Assembly (NCBI RefSeq): GCF_025370935.1
Contig: NC_133477.1
Location: forward strand, 2,793,563 to 2,857,562
From: Choristoneura fumiferana
Lineage: Eukaryota > Arthropoda > Insecta > Lepidoptera > Tortricidae
Direction of reading: 5' to 3'
Length of the DNA stretch: 64,000 nt
A program made the position numbers and the translations under genes. The notes beneath the pieces are model-generated. The model did no database searches and was not told the DNA's origin. It was given only the letters and a program-made list of their open reading frames with translations. Of the stretch, positions 1-13,900 are shown piece after piece. Position 1 is the stretch's first letter, and every line of letters starts with the position of its first letter.

Positions 1-2170
1 ACCCATGTATATTATTTTAATAATTATGTCTGTCTCATGTTCTTTTAATTAAAAGCTAAAAAATATTTAAATTTTGAAAGCAAACAATATTTTACCAGGT
101 ACCTATTTTAACTTCTGAATTAGTCATAATATTATGAAATGTTTATAATACAGCAAACGTAGTGAAGAAAAAAATCAGTTCGGCTGAAATTTAACTTAGT
201 TTTTTTTTCATTTAATTCTGTCTCTTTCTAAACGCTTTTCTGTATGCAGTAGGTAAGGCGCTACTTGCGGTTGACGTCACATGCAAGTATTCCTTTCTAT
301 TATATGTAAAATAGCTTAAAAAAGTTTTTCCGTTTGATATTTAGGTATGGCTAGTAGAAAGGTTCTGTAGTACAAACCTAATATATGATACAATTTTTGT
401 TTTAAAGCAACAGTCGAATGCAAGATAAAGGAGCATAATACAAAATGTACTTATTATTATAGATAGTTTAAAGCTAATAAAAGAATCTAGTGGAAAAATA
501 TTGCAATACATTGCGCATTACTTTGTACAGGACAAACCTCACTTACCTATCTAAAATCCCTTTTATTTTGATTTAAATCGTCATTATTTGATTATTGTTT
601 AAGGGAAACTTGATAACAAATAAACAAACAGTGACTGACGTGTCTAACGACGCGTCTCCATGGTAACCGATGATTATCACGTAGATTTTTTTATCCGGCC
701 AGTGATAAAAAATGAACCAAAAAGGAAGCTTGTCAGTTCTACAGGTGGCTGGCTCTTTCGTCGGTCAAGTTGGCATTCCATACGAAGAAAACGCAGAGCA
801 GGATCTATACTGAGCGGAAAAAAAATCTGGCCCCAAATGTATGCTAAAATAGGTAATTTCGTATGTACAGTTGGCCAAATTTTGTGCCGCTGAGTATGAC
901 TATACTATACGGGGGCGCAGTGACCCAAAGTGGGTCTCGGCCTCCAACTCCAGATTACGCCAAGCAGCTGCTATGTGGGTGATTTATTTTGAGATAAGCT
1001 TTTTAGGCTTAAAATATGTTAGTTTTAATTTTCTTCTTTTTTTTTAAAGAAACTGTACTAATTTCTCTTATTTGATTTATGATTTCTTATTTGATTATGA
1101 TTTGATGATTCTCCATACTATTGATTTATACGGACTCCTCCGAAAACGGCTCGACCGATTTCTATGTTTTTTTTTTTGTATAAAACCATTTGACACGGAT
1201 CTATATCTAATTATTACATTGCACGATTATTGAGCGAGCAAATAGTTGATAGCTAAGCTAATCGCTTCCTCGCTGGCGCTTGGAACAAGTGCCTTAACAA
1301 TCTTTTGGGTAGCAGGTAGAGAACCTGTTCTGTAGAAGGAGCAGGAAGTCTTTATTTCATTACTTTTATTATAAGTACGTTACGGACTTTCTACGCATGA
1401 TATGACACAGGATGCCCTTTAGAATTTGATAAATACTATTAAAACTAAAATAAAAACTGTTTAAAATTGTATAGGTATTTATTTATTTCAGTTAATAATA
1501 TTGTTGGTTTAGTAAATTCATTATATTTTCTCTGCATACAAATAGCACCATTTATATAATATTATTAGTTACAACGTTCACAATTAATCACATAGTAAAA
1601 CTATATCAAGTAGTTAAATAATACAACAGAAATAATTTTCTTCAAACTCCATTCAAGGTTTTTTTGCCACTAATATAAAAATCGATATCGTCTAATACAA
1701 CGACTATAAAATAAAAAATACTATAAAAGCCTCCATTATATTTATTTATTATGCTTAAATAATATCACTGTACTCGTTGTAACGAGTTTTCAGTCCTCCT
1801 CCATAATCTCCTTACTAGCTCCTTAACTCCAATAATCTTTAATACCCGAATTAAGATTAGAAGTTAAGCTATGTAATGTAAACAAATAATTTTCAGAGAA
1901 ATAAACAGTTTAAATTTTAAATTTTTTTTTTTTTTTTTTTTAGTCAAGAAATTTCAGTAAAAAATGAACATTATCTAGAACACTTAAGCAATTACCTTAC
2001 AACAACCATCGAAAACTAGCACGTATAAAAGTCTATTTCGAATCATTTACAAGGTCTGTAAATGTATTTCATTACTTTCGACCAACTGTTACAGGGGTGT
2101 TCAATCAAGCTAACCTTACTATCTGCTGAAATATGTTGAATTAATTTTAAGACACCTTTTAATCTTTAAA
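1..2170. other. Intergenic DNA, no gene seen
   Basis: AT-rich sequence with poly-T runs and no open frame resembling a known protein. A short stretch at about 836-895 (reading aaattttgtgccgctgagta) recurs at 31,805-31,860, so it is part of an interspersed repeat. Nothing else is supportable here. Confidence 0.6.
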
Positions 2171-2316
2171 TTAACCCGTCGCGCGACCAATGACTTTTTT
2201 GAGTAATTTTGGACAAGTACCCTATGTTAAAAGGTGATCGAAACTAGAACAAAAATTGACTAATCACGAGTACTTAGATACGCGCCCTGTGGCGCGCAGG
2301 GCGTTCGACGGGTTAA
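2171..2316. mobile_element. piggyBac-like MITE with TTAA ends
   Basis: A 146-bp block is bounded on both sides by TTAA (2171-2174 and 2313-2316), followed inward by the inverted termini CCCGTCG and CGACGGG. TTAA target duplication plus CCC-starting termini is the pattern of piggyBac-superfamily elements. It has no coding capacity, so it would be a non-autonomous derivative. The class rests only on the ends. Confidence 0.55.
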
Positions 2317-2483
2317 AACTACAGTGAGACACCAGTTTTTAATTAGCTATTTAACGAAATACAAAAATAGCTTAGCTGAAGACCAAATAGTTTGACCAAA
2401 CATCCGTTAGAAGCCGACTACTTGTATTTATTTTGTACATTTCTATGCAATACCACCAAAACGCTACGTAAAAAGCGATATTA

Positions 2484-2612
2484 TGTGTAATAGTATTTTA
2501 TGCAACTGTATCGTAATAGGGGTCCTTAAAACACGAGTGTGGGTTTAATAGGGTCACATGAGTGTTTTAAGGCCTAATTACGTATAGTTGCATACAATAT
2601 TTTATCTATATC
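2484..2612. repeat. Hairpin repeat (MITE-like)
   Basis: Long imperfect inverted repeat: tatgcaactgtatcgtaat on the left is answered by attacgtatagttgcata on the right, and the inner ccttaaaacac by gtgttttaagg. No ORF. The transposon class is unknown. Confidence 0.5.
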
Positions 2613-3084
2613 CATATATTAAATCTTCTATCATGTGTTCAAGAACCATTGACTGCACGTGGTCGCGTACGATATAGCCGTGTTCATAATAAAATCCAAT
2701 GTCGTAATGCTGGCCATTACCAATGGTTTTGAACGCATAATTGAGGATTACTATATGGGTGTAGATAAAACAAAAACGCTATCATTCCATATATTTCATC
2801 GTACTTTTCACTATTAACTATAGAAATTAATATAACATATAGCCTACTTAACTCTAACAGTATCAGTTCATGTATAAAAACAGAGATCTTGTAAACACAG
2901 TTCGACATATGTAAATATAACAATAAAATAAAAAAACCAATAAAATAATAAATGCTTGCAAGATAGGGTAATCTGTGTGGGATCGGATAACTTAAGATTA
3001 ATTGATGAAGCATTTTTTTTTTCATTCAGATGACAAAGCATATGCCTGATTATTGTCCTTAACTATTCGTTCCTGTTTTTATTT

Positions 3085-3150
3085 TGATCACCATCATCAT
3101 CATTCCAGCCTATATACGTCCCACTGCAGGGCACAGTTCCCACGCGGGCC
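3085..3150 (-). mobile_element. SINE-A 3' end fragment
   Basis: Matches the 3' part of the tRNA-headed SINE found complete at 28,525-28,823 and 44,941-45,243 (catcatcat, cagcctatatacgtcccactg, then cccacgcgggccc). Head and middle are missing. Confidence 0.55.
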
Positions 3151-3245
3151 CATATTTTATTTTGATAAAGAAAAAATATACATATGTAAGTCAACATCAT
3201 AATGTGGTATCTCACACAGTCCCAACTATCAGCGGCACGACATAA

Positions 3246-3589
3246 GAGCTTGTCCAGATGAAGCGATTTACGCGCGAGTGGACTCGCGCGAGTCCACTCG
3301 CGCGTTCCCGAGGTACTGGGGCTACATATATCCCGTCCAGATGATGCTGCGCGTTTCGCAACTCGCGCGTAAATCGCGTGCAATGAGCGCGACTCTCGAC
3401 TCGCACGTACTACGCGCGAGTTGAGATACCCAGGCGCCATTGCTGCGTCCACTACCACGCGCGACTCCATGGCGAGTGGACGTATAGATTTTATATTTTT
3501 ATTGTAGTTAATATTAGTTATTACGCGCGTAAAACGCGTCATCTGGACGCAATATAAAAATGAAACGCGCGAGTCTGGACAAGCTCTAA
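3246..3589. mobile_element. CGCG-rich terminal-inverted-repeat element
   Basis: Bounded by gagcttgtccaga at the left and tctggacaagctc at the right. The interior is strikingly rich in CGCG-containing words (actcgcgcg, cgcgcgagt), arranged as several internal inverted repeats, in an otherwise AT-rich region. Open frames across it are low-complexity Arg/Ser-rich translations of the repeat and are not annotated as genes. Confidence 0.5.
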
Positions 3590-3647
3590 GACGACACATT
3601 TATTTTAGTCAGCGGCTTATGGTATTAGAAAGAGTTGGGTCAGTGTA

Positions 3648-4807
3648 ACATAATGAGGGTTAAAAGACAGGCGAAATATTTTTTTATTTATTTATTTATT
3701 TAATATATGGCTAGATGGCGTTAGTATCGTGAGGTTTTTTGACGTTACGGTCTTGCTTGCAATTGGGCAAATTAGGCAAAGCTTGGGCAAAGCTCTGCGC
3801 AGGGGGCGACACTAGCGCAAACCCATGATAATGTCAGTTCTCTTTACATTTTGTCTCCATTACAGATCATGACCAAAGAGGCAAGGAATATTAGTACCTA
3901 TAGAAATCATGATATATTTATTAGTAACAAAATAACATGATATTTTAAATTGATAGTAACGACAGAGCTGTATTTCCAAAAAAATAATTGAAATAATACG
4001 ATATTATGGCACTTAAGAGCTTTAATAAACATTTGTTCGTTTTTAAAGAATATAAGTCTATCACGAATAATTATTGGAGTAGACATATTAACTTATATAT
4101 TAAGATGAGTTATGTCAGACGGCATTTTTAATTTTCATTTATTTTTATGGAATAATCGAGAAAAACTAACAAAAATGCAACGTTGCCAGCTCAGCAGGTA
4201 TAAACGCTCTTAAGATACTCAAAAAACTGTTTAAGGTTTTGTGCTAGTGCTGCACTCTGACGGGAGAAAATTTCAGTAATATTCCCTATTGGTTCATTTA
4301 GTTATAAGCCAATGAGGGCTATCGTTTTTTGTCTCACTAGATGGCGCACTGTTGCGTGAGGTTTTTAAGTATGGCTTTCAAAGTCTGTTATTACGGGCAT
4401 GAAAACAAAGTTTAGATTAAAATCATATTTAATACACCTTAAAACCGTACCATAAAATATCGAGCATGCCACAGTGTTGCATAGTCCCCGTTTTGTTCGG
4501 AAAAAAGGGAGGACAAAGGTTTCCGAAAGACAAAACTGTCTCAAAACACAGACATTCATTGCCCCGGAACGCATATTTGTCATAATTAATTTCAGATATT
4601 GCAAAATATTCACAAAATTATTCAAATTATAAATAAACCCGCGTAGCTCACCCAAAAACTATGAGATTTGACATTTCGGAGACCTCACGCTACACTAGCG
4701 CCTCTAGCGGCGATTCATACGCGATAGCCCTCATTGCAAGCAAAACTACCCTCACGATACTAACGCCATCTAGCGATATTTCACCTGTGTTTTAGCCCTC
4801 ATTATGT
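3648..4807. mobile_element. 1.16-kb TIR element (outer)
   Basis: The left end (acataatgagggttaaaag, then gatggcgttagtatcgtgag) is the reverse complement of the right end at 4735-4807. The match of roughly 70 bp is interrupted on the left by a (TTTA)n tract at 3678-3702. The interior encodes nothing recognisable, so it looks like a non-autonomous DNA transposon. A related element is nested inside it. It ends about 100 bp from the stop codon of the TMC gene. Confidence 0.55.
4311..4734. mobile_element. Related TIR element nested in the previous one
   Basis: Termini aatgagggctatcg at the left and cgatagccctcatt at the right, followed inward by agatggcg/cgcctcta-type words and gcgtgaggt/acctcacgc. 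These resemble, but are not identical to, the termini of the surrounding element, so two members of one superfamily appear stacked. Confidence 0.5.
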
Positions 4808-4908
4808 GTAATCTTAGTAGGTGAGTAGGGAAGAAGCAAGGTAACGGTATTACTCCATGGATAAAGACCCACCACAAACAAACGCTTGATTCGTAGACAT
4901 TCCCAAAC

Positions 4909-7900
4909 TCAAATCCATTTCTTATCCCCGCTCCCCTCCCCCTTATTCAAGCAGCTACTCGACCCCTGCCAACTGAACGAACTGTCCGTGTCCCCGTCAT
5001 TGGACCGGGACACCTCCGGTTGGTAGGAGGTCGGGCGGCTCCTGGCCGAACGGTCGAGGAGGGAGTGGCTGAGGCGGGACGCGTCGAAATGGTAATCAGA
5101 GTTTGAAGGTTTCCGGACCTCGTTCAAGTACTTCCAGGTGTGGCTGTTCGCTTGCTCTTCTGATTTGGGGCTGTACATCCATTCTGGAAAACAGGCGGAT
5201 TAGTTGAAATAAAATAAAGTTCTATCAAAAAGGGTCAAGCGAAAGTCCATAGGTAAATAATGTCAAGGAGCAGCCCAACAATAACGAAAATTAAAGAAAA
5301 AATATTATTTTTTAATGGTTTTGGATACCTTTTCTGTTGCCATCTAGCCTTTCGCTTGACTCTACTTTCTGGAACAGCCTGTATAATGGTCATCAAAAAA
5401 AACGCTGTCGCGACTTTTCTTGTAGGATTATAAATTAAATTATAATGATGAAAAAAATATACTTACTAAACAGCGAAATAATTAAAGATAATAATAGTTA
5501 TATCGGACTGGGAGGAATGGAAGGGATTAAGTTAGGTTAGATACCGAACAGTGGCAAAATAAACATCTCGACAGTGGCATAATCATCGATATTACCTCTC
5601 GCGCACCGAGGATTCCGTACATCTCTAAAATAATAGGAAAAACGTGGATATTTCAGAGAAAATTTGATTTATCAATACATTCGTATATGGCGGAAAGTAA
5701 AAAAATCTTCAGAACACCAATTGAAACATTTAAGATTTTTTTTTGCCAGTATGGAGACTGCAGCTCCAACCGTTTGACTTGAAACCCGGTGTGACAGATG
5801 ACAGACAGACAAGTGGACACGTGAAAGCAATAGGGCTCCGTTTGGACCACAAATCGATTCAGGCACAAAACGCTAATAAATTAAACTTAGCAAGCGTCTA
5901 TACAGAACGTGGTACATCTTATAGTAGTGTGTTCAAGTACCTCCATTGGAGACCTTGGCGATGGCGTTGAGCAAGAAGTCCTTGTCTTTTGCCTGTAGTA
6001 CCAGCATCCGCCGCAAGATGGCCGCCATCGCGTGCTGCGCCCGCGCGCGCGCGCGCATGTAGTACACCCACACGCTGTAACAACACGTGTGAGTGACTGA
6101 ATATGTTTGTTACTTCTTCACACTGAAACCGCTGGTCGAATTGGGATGAAATTTGGCAAAGAGTTAGTTTATAATCTGGATTAAAACATAGGATACTTTT
6201 TATTCCGATATATATTTTTTTTTAATTTATTTCTCATAGGTATTACATACACTTACTTACTGTACATATCCACTCGCCAAACTGATATTATAGTTCGTTG
6301 GCGAGAACGCCACAGGATAGGGATAAAATCTCGATATAACAACCGCTGGGCTTGAAATTTTGGACAGTTGTTCTTAACACAACCTCAATGAAGACTGATA
6401 TACATTTTGGGAATACCCAGGGGAAATTTGTAAAACCCCGGAAATTCAATTGTAATTACCAGACCAAATAGTTTACGCGTGCGAAGCCGCGAGTAAACTC
6501 TTGTATTTTATAATGTCACCTCTGTGAAACATCTAACAGCCTAACAACTAACAGCCTTATTCATAAAAAGTTAGAGCCTCCTTGAAGGCTCCTTGAAGGC
6601 CCGATGCTAAAAAACATGATTCATAAACGTCTGTTAGCGCTAATCAGTCGATCAAGGCTCTGCTAAAGTTGGGATTCGATTTGAGCATTCGAAGATGGCG
6701 GATGTAGACAATATGTAATTTTGCTATTTCTGTTTCTTTGGCTAGTTGAAGTATAATTTTGATAGTGTTTTATGCGTACAGTGAACAGTGATCCCAAAAT
6801 CCTATATTGCTCTCGTGTCTAACATTTTTAAATGCGCAAGTGGTCTCCACGTGGTTTTTGGAATTTTACTATCAAGTTGCAAAAACTACAATCACCATAC
6901 AACGTGCCTCTCAAAGAGAGTTTAACTTGACACTGGCGAAATCGTCCTATTAATTAGGACAGAAAAGCATATTTTAAAAGAGAAGAAGAACCTCAATTAA
7001 GGATTTTTTATGAATAAGGCTGTAAGAGTTTAACATTTGGTAGTATGGTGAACGGTTGTGTTGCTCTAAGGTTGAACTCTGGTTGAAATTGCCAGTGAGC
7101 AAAGTAATTATTGCTTGTTCTAGTAGTTCATTTGATTACAATTAATATCTAAGGCGTATTATAAAGTTAATGATAATATCATGGATAGGGATATTTGGAA
7201 ATAATTCCGATCCGCATTGACGATCCCTTACTTCAAATAGCGAACCTACTGTGTTAAAAATAAAGTTGTGTTAAATACTTGTGATTTATAGATATCATTC
7301 AATAATAAATAATTGAAAGTCTGTTTAAAAAAATATATACCTCGTCGAGTTTCTTGCTGGATTCTTCTCAACAGAGGTTTTTCCGAACCATAAGTGCTTG
7401 TTATAATAACACCTAACTATCATGCTAAAAGATGGTACATAGACGGTATTGGTTCTTAACCGTAACATAACGTACAGCTGAGGCTTATTAATATATCTAT
7501 AAATAATTTTGTACGAATCGCATACACTTCGCGGCGATCGCGGCAAGTAACGCCTGATTCAATAAATTATTTAAAAAAAAACCTATCGCAGTATTACCAG
7601 AGTGCGAGAGCGAGAAAGCCGATGACGCCAGGCCGCGTGGCGAACGTGAGCGCCGCGCGCGCCGCCGGCCGCTGCGACAGCCGCAACACTCCCTCCGTCA
7701 GCACAGCGAACACCGTCTCGTACTCCTTGAACGGCCCGCACGATTGTGATGACGAGCTGAAAATAAATGTAAACTTTAGAGCACTTAGCCATGGTGGCCT
7801 AGTGGTTAGACCTATGGCCTCACAAGCAGAGGATCGTGGGTTCAAATCCCCGCTCGCACCTCAGTTTTTGCGAAATTCATATGCCAAATTACATTTGAAA

Positions 7901-10900
7901 TTCGCCACAAGCTTTTACAGTGAAGGAAAACATCGTGAGGAAACCTGCACAAACCTGCGAGGCAGTTCAAAGGATTGTGTGAAGTTCCCATTCAACACTA
8001 GGCCCGCGTGGGATCTGCGGCACAAGCCCTCTCATTCTGAGAGGAGGCATGTGCCCAGCACTGGGACGTATATAGGCTGGGATGATGATGATTATTAAGG
8101 GCACAGCGTTTCTAAGGCTGCCTGTCCACTGGAGCGGAGCGAGATAAAAATCCACCAATAAAATTGCATAGAAACTCTGCTTCTTTTCAGTGGACAAGGA
8201 GTTGGTAACTAGTATAAAAATTCATACAAAACCGGGAAGAGGAGTGAGGATGCGGAGCGGGGAAGCAGGGTGGAGAAACGAGCGCGAGCGGGGAAGCGGA
8301 GAGTCCGCGAATGAAAAACCGACCAAGTGCGAGCCGGACTCGCGCACCGAGGGTTCCGTACGAATTGTTAAAAATATTTTTATTACATGATGTTACTAAA
8401 AATTTACGCTTGTCGCAATTTTTCCTTTATCTGTGCTATAAGACGTTGCTTCGTACCAAATTTCGAGATTCTGAGTTCACGGGAAGTACCCTGTAGGTTT
8501 TGATTCCCTTGCGAGTGTCGAAAATTTGCAGCATAAACGGCTGTATCTTTTGATTGCGTAAGGGACAGTAGACTCAGGTTAGGGCTGGTCAGGGTTCAGC
8601 TTGATACCTCCACGGGTTCCTGAGAAAAAGGGTCTTGACAGACACAGACAGACAGACGTACAAAAAGTGATCCTATAAGGGTTCCGTTTTTTCCTTTTGA
8701 GGTACGGAACCCTAAAAACAATCATAAACATATTAAATGACAATTTTCTCCCGATTAACCCGTGTACAATAGAACCATTTGATTCCTGACCCACCGTAGA
8801 ACGTTCTCACAGTAAATGTCATATTAAATTCCCTTGTCAAGCAATGCGACGTCATTATGCTAGCATTTTGACGACCGGATGGCTAAGTGGTTAGAGCACC
8901 TGACTACGAAGCTTGAGGTCCTGGGTTCGAATCCCGGCCGGGGCAGATATTTGTGTGAATAACACGAATGTTTTGTTCTCGGGTCTTGGATGTTTAATAT
9001 GTATTTAAGTATGTATTTATCTATATAAGTATGTTTATCCGTTGCCTAGTATCCATAGTACAAGCTTTGCTTAGTTTGGGACTAGGTCAATTGGTGTCAA
9101 GTGTCCCATGATATTTATTTATTATTATTATTATTATTAATATCTGCCACAGCGGAGCGTGTAAAAATATCTGACACGTCCTTCCGGCCCTAGAAATAGA
9201 GCCGTATCAGATATTTATGCGCGCTTGTTGTGTCAGATATTAGTGCTGGTGGCTGTACGTGCATGACTTACCCGAGGAACAGCGTCCCTATCCCGAAGAG
9301 CGTGGTGAAGAGAGACATCGCCACCAGCATGTACAGCACGGTCTGCGTCTGCGCCGCGCGCCAGATCTACACAAACGTTGCGAACATAACATAAATGTGG
9401 TGCCGTCTTTGTTTGTTTTGTCCAAATAAACAGCGACAACATCACATTAATCTGTCACATAAAATGTTGAACATGGAACTACCGTGAGAGCGTTTTCATG
9501 TCGAAACGCCCTGAGACTCACACATATTTAATGAAATAAATCGGTCAACTCACGTCTTAAATCGAGTTTGGCCTAATTCACAGCCCTTCCTCTCCGAACC
9601 GCCAAGTCGCGTTGCTCCAAGGGAAAGCGCTACAAATTAGCCCGAAACATGTCGAACTAACGAACTAAACTAGATTTAAGACAAGAGTTATCCACATTTA
9701 TTTCATTAAATATCACATCAAATTTATAAATGAATGGCGAAACAGGCATTTACATTTAACCTGTCCTCTCCCAGAGGCACAAATTGTGCCCAAATTCCTT
9801 TGATCCTGTTATCCTGGGAGATGACAGATTAATTCAACAATCAAACTCAAAAGTTTCGCTTAATTTATCGATCCTTATTTATTTGCTCTTCTCTACCACT
9901 CAAAAGTTGACTGCCAGAGATCCCTTCAGGGATAATTCCGCCTTTGTACTTAGCACTTTTTTGTAACCTTTTTGTATTTCCTTTTTAGACAATAAAGAGA
10001 CAAACAAACAAATGCTTTGTGTATTCTAAACAGCGGTTTTAATGTCTGATGGTGATGTTCCACTGGCGAGGCGAGACGAGAATTGAAATTTGTATACATT
10101 CTCGCGCGCCCGCCGCGAGCCGCCGCGGGTCGCCGCGGGCGTTGCCATAGAAATTTCAATTCTATTCTCGTCTCGTCTCGCCTCGCCGGTGGAAAACCAC
10201 CTTGAGACTTTGGAATCACAGTCGCTTTCACCACTTCCTTCTATCACACGACACGGTACGGGATGAGGGTAGAAAGAGACGGCGAATGCGATCGCGAGCG
10301 CTCCGGCGTTAGACAATAACATCATCATCATCCAGCCTATATAGGCTTACATAGCTTATATAGCTTGAGGAGGCCTGTGCCCAGCAGTGGAACTTATATA
10401 AGTTCCACTGCTGGGCACAGGCCTCCTCTCAGAAGGAAACGGCTTGGGCTGTAGTTCCCACGCGGGCCCAGTGCGGATTGGGAACTTCACACACACCATT
10501 AAATTACTTCGCAGGTTTATACAGGTTTCCTCACGATGTTTTCCTTCACCGTAAACTCGTGGTAAATTTCAAACGTAATTTCGCACATGAATTTCGAAAA
10601 ACTCAGAGGTGCGAGCCGGGGTTTGAACCCACGATCCTCTGCTTGAGAGGCGATAGGTCAAACCGCTAGGCCACCACAGCTGTTAAACAATATGGCCACT
10701 GATTTTAATAACTCACCTTTCTAGCCGGCTGGCAAGCTCTCAAAGCGCATTCCCTCTTCACGTAAAATAGCAGCAGGAATTTCAGCGCTACAGCCACTGC
10801 CAATAAAGGCGAGAATAGCATGCCGAACCACAGCACGGCTTGGTTGTAGATTATAGTCAGCGAATTGTACGCTATGTTGAACTCTGGGGGAGTCGACTTT

Positions 10901-13900
10901 GGATGTAACCTGTAAATTGTTGCCTTTATACATAAAAAATACCTCCTCCTTTTTTTTCAAGTCGGTTAGAAAAAGAAACAAGTGTTAGGCTGCGTTTACA
11001 CCAGAGATTTAAAAGGATGCGTTGCGAGGATGTGTTTTTCATGAATTATAAAAAACGGTTTTATTAATCTATCCTTGCTCAGCGCAGCTCAAGTGGAAAC
11101 AGCTCAGCGAAGCTAGGATAGGTAAATGGAGCGTTTCTATTGGTTTAAGACACACAAATTCCTCGTGACCTTGTACATACATCGAAGTTTGGTGCGTCAA
11201 GATTTAGTGACAGGTTATTGGAAATCCGATTTTTTTCTACAAAATTTAAACAAAATAAACGTACAAAAAAATCATGTCAAATAAATATTCAAATACAAAA
11301 ATAACAAAAAAAAACTCACTTAAACATAAATGCTCTAACAAACTCAATCGCTGGCAACACTAGCAGGGATACCACTGCATCTAGCAACACCAGCCGATAC
11401 GCTTCCTGGCCGAAAGCAGTCTCCCAGCACTGCTCAATAAAAACAAAATAATAAAATAAAAAACATAAAACAACAAAAGCATAAAATTTAACAGAACTAA
11501 ATAAAAAAGTGGGAATAGCAAATAGTTGGAAATATCTCTGCACCTCTGCACACTGCAAAAATTATTTTGTCTGTCAAGGTTCGAACCCAAGACAACAGTT
11601 TGCAAGTCCAACACTAACACAGCCAGTCCACCGCATTCACTTTGATAATAATGAAATACCGCTCTTATGCATTATTCGCAGTAATTCCTTTCTTTTCATA
11701 CTACAATAATTAATAAATAATACTTCTTTTTTTACCGCCAAAGGAACTACTGCAAATAATCCGCTCTTATATATTACGAAAGAAAAACACATTTAAACTG
11801 GATAAAACTCATTATTTCGCCCCCGAAAACCCGAACACATATATTTAAAAGGGTAAATCATTAGTACTTCATAATAATAACTTACGTCGACATTGGAGTT
11901 AGCCCAGTAGTACAGCAGCAACATTAAAGTCCCGATATCGAGGCAACAAGTCCTTGCCAAGGTCACGTACACTGCCGTACGCGGCTTGTAGTACTCTAAC
12001 CTAAAACACATACAAAAATAATTTGAAAACCCCCGACTGCATTAAAAAAAAACTAAAAAGGGACAAACAAGTAACTTAAACTAAATTCGCGACCAGCTCA
12101 AAAAATCCCAGAAATTAAAAAGTAGTTTATGGGAAATTGCAAACTTTTTTATAAGAAAATTTCAAAAGATAGTACAGATCTGTTCACTCACGAAGGCGTG
12201 CCCCTCCACAGCTAATTATCAATGTGTACGAGTAAACCTCGTACTTACACGTTGTCTTAGTCCTAGTGTGCGTGACTGACGGTACGCTTGCGACTGAGGA
12301 CACGTTCGAGCTACGCACACACACATAGACTTGTCGTACATCCGTACGACGTTGCGCCTTCGTGAGTGAACGAACAGATCTGTACCTTCAATACAGGGTG
12401 GAAAGTTGAGATAGGGCAGCAATACTGGGTTAAGACACTAACTTCAGTTAAAATGTTCAGTTTTTAGTTGTCTACATACTGTTTAATTTTCTTTAAGCAT
12501 AATGGATTTATATTCGTACAAAAACAACATGCGAAAGTTTCACTTTGCAAATTAGTACCCTACGAATTGTATGGAAAAAGTTTTCTTTGATTTGTGGGTG
12601 TTCTAGTACTCTAACCTTAGTTGGTTTCAAAGAGTGTTTTAATCCTTGATAGAAATGGGACCGATTGGCAGTAAAAAAAAAACTGTCGATTTTCTCGCTG
12701 ACTGTACATTTTATCAAAAATCTGTGATTGTGGATTGTCATCACTCAAAAAGTTAGTAAAGGTCTCCTAAGAGCATTTTCGCGTAACAGCAAGGGATCTA
12801 GTAGCTGCCCTTGCTGCCCCATCTCAACTTTCCACCCTGTATACTCGTATACAAAATTCAAATCATGTTTGCAGTTCGCCTGGGCCCTGCAGTGGGACGA
12901 TACTTACTTGACGATCAGCGCGAAAAGCAAGGGGCACACAGTGACTGCGACAGTGATGCCCATGGACAGCAAGATCTCCCAATGGGCCAGCTTGCTTTCG
13001 TGGCGCAGCAGCTCGAGGAATCCGTACTCCAGCCCCACTATCACCGCCAGCACGAATGCCGTCACCACCACGTTAGCGAGACGCTGGCCGAGCTTCGTGC
13101 AGAAAGATATGGGGGCAGTGTTCGTTTGTTCGTTTAGAAGCTCCTGGAAAGTAAAGTTTGGTTGTGATATTGAACTTTGACAGGTCGGTTTCAGATTGAA
13201 TCAGGCGTTACTTTGCGGAGGTTCATGTCAATGACCTAGAACTATTAAGGAAGCAAGGACGTTTTTTAAATCCTTGAAATCACAAACACACATAACACAC
13301 AACACGATGTATGTCCAAAAGCAGCTAACTTTGATTGTCATTTTTTTTAATGTTTAAGTAGGTATAGTTATATTTTTTTCTCTTATAATTATTTTGTCTG
13401 TTATTGTTTTTTTGTTTTGTTTTTTTGGCTTATCCAGTATTGGAATGTGAGAAGCGCTGCGACCGGCCGTCTTCCTCACAGGGACCAGTCTGAAAACCAG
13501 CGCGGGGCAATCAAGCCCAGCATATGCTGAGACTGGGGACCCATTGTCCCGACTTTTTATTTTTCTCCCACATTTTTTTATTTTTTTAACAATGTGTAAT
13601 TTTATGTAAATTTAAGTTGTGGCAATAAAGGTTTTTTATTTTTATTTTTATTTTCTTATTTTTAAATACTAAAGTAAGTGAGTAAGTGAGGTCGCGGGTG
13701 AGCAAAGTACTTGTTTATAGTACCTTAAATACACATACTTTACCTATTTGCATACAATATCGAAACAAAAATCGGCAAAACAAGGCACTCATTGACTGGA
13801 ACTGGAAATCAGCGCTGTAGTAGGCACATATACTTACTGCAGGTATAATACTTAGTGTACGTATGTTTTTCTTTTCTGTAAATTGTGTACTATTTTAAGT

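Noticed and set aside
3063..3599. 178-codon frame, minus strand
   Set aside because: It is a translation of the CGCG-rich inverted-repeat element and a SINE scrap.
7622..8098. 158-codon open frame
   Set aside because: Half is antisense to TMC exon 12 and half is a SINE-A body.
8871..8946. tRNA gene
   Set aside because: A and B boxes are good, but the sequence continues into the SINE-B body shared with other copies.
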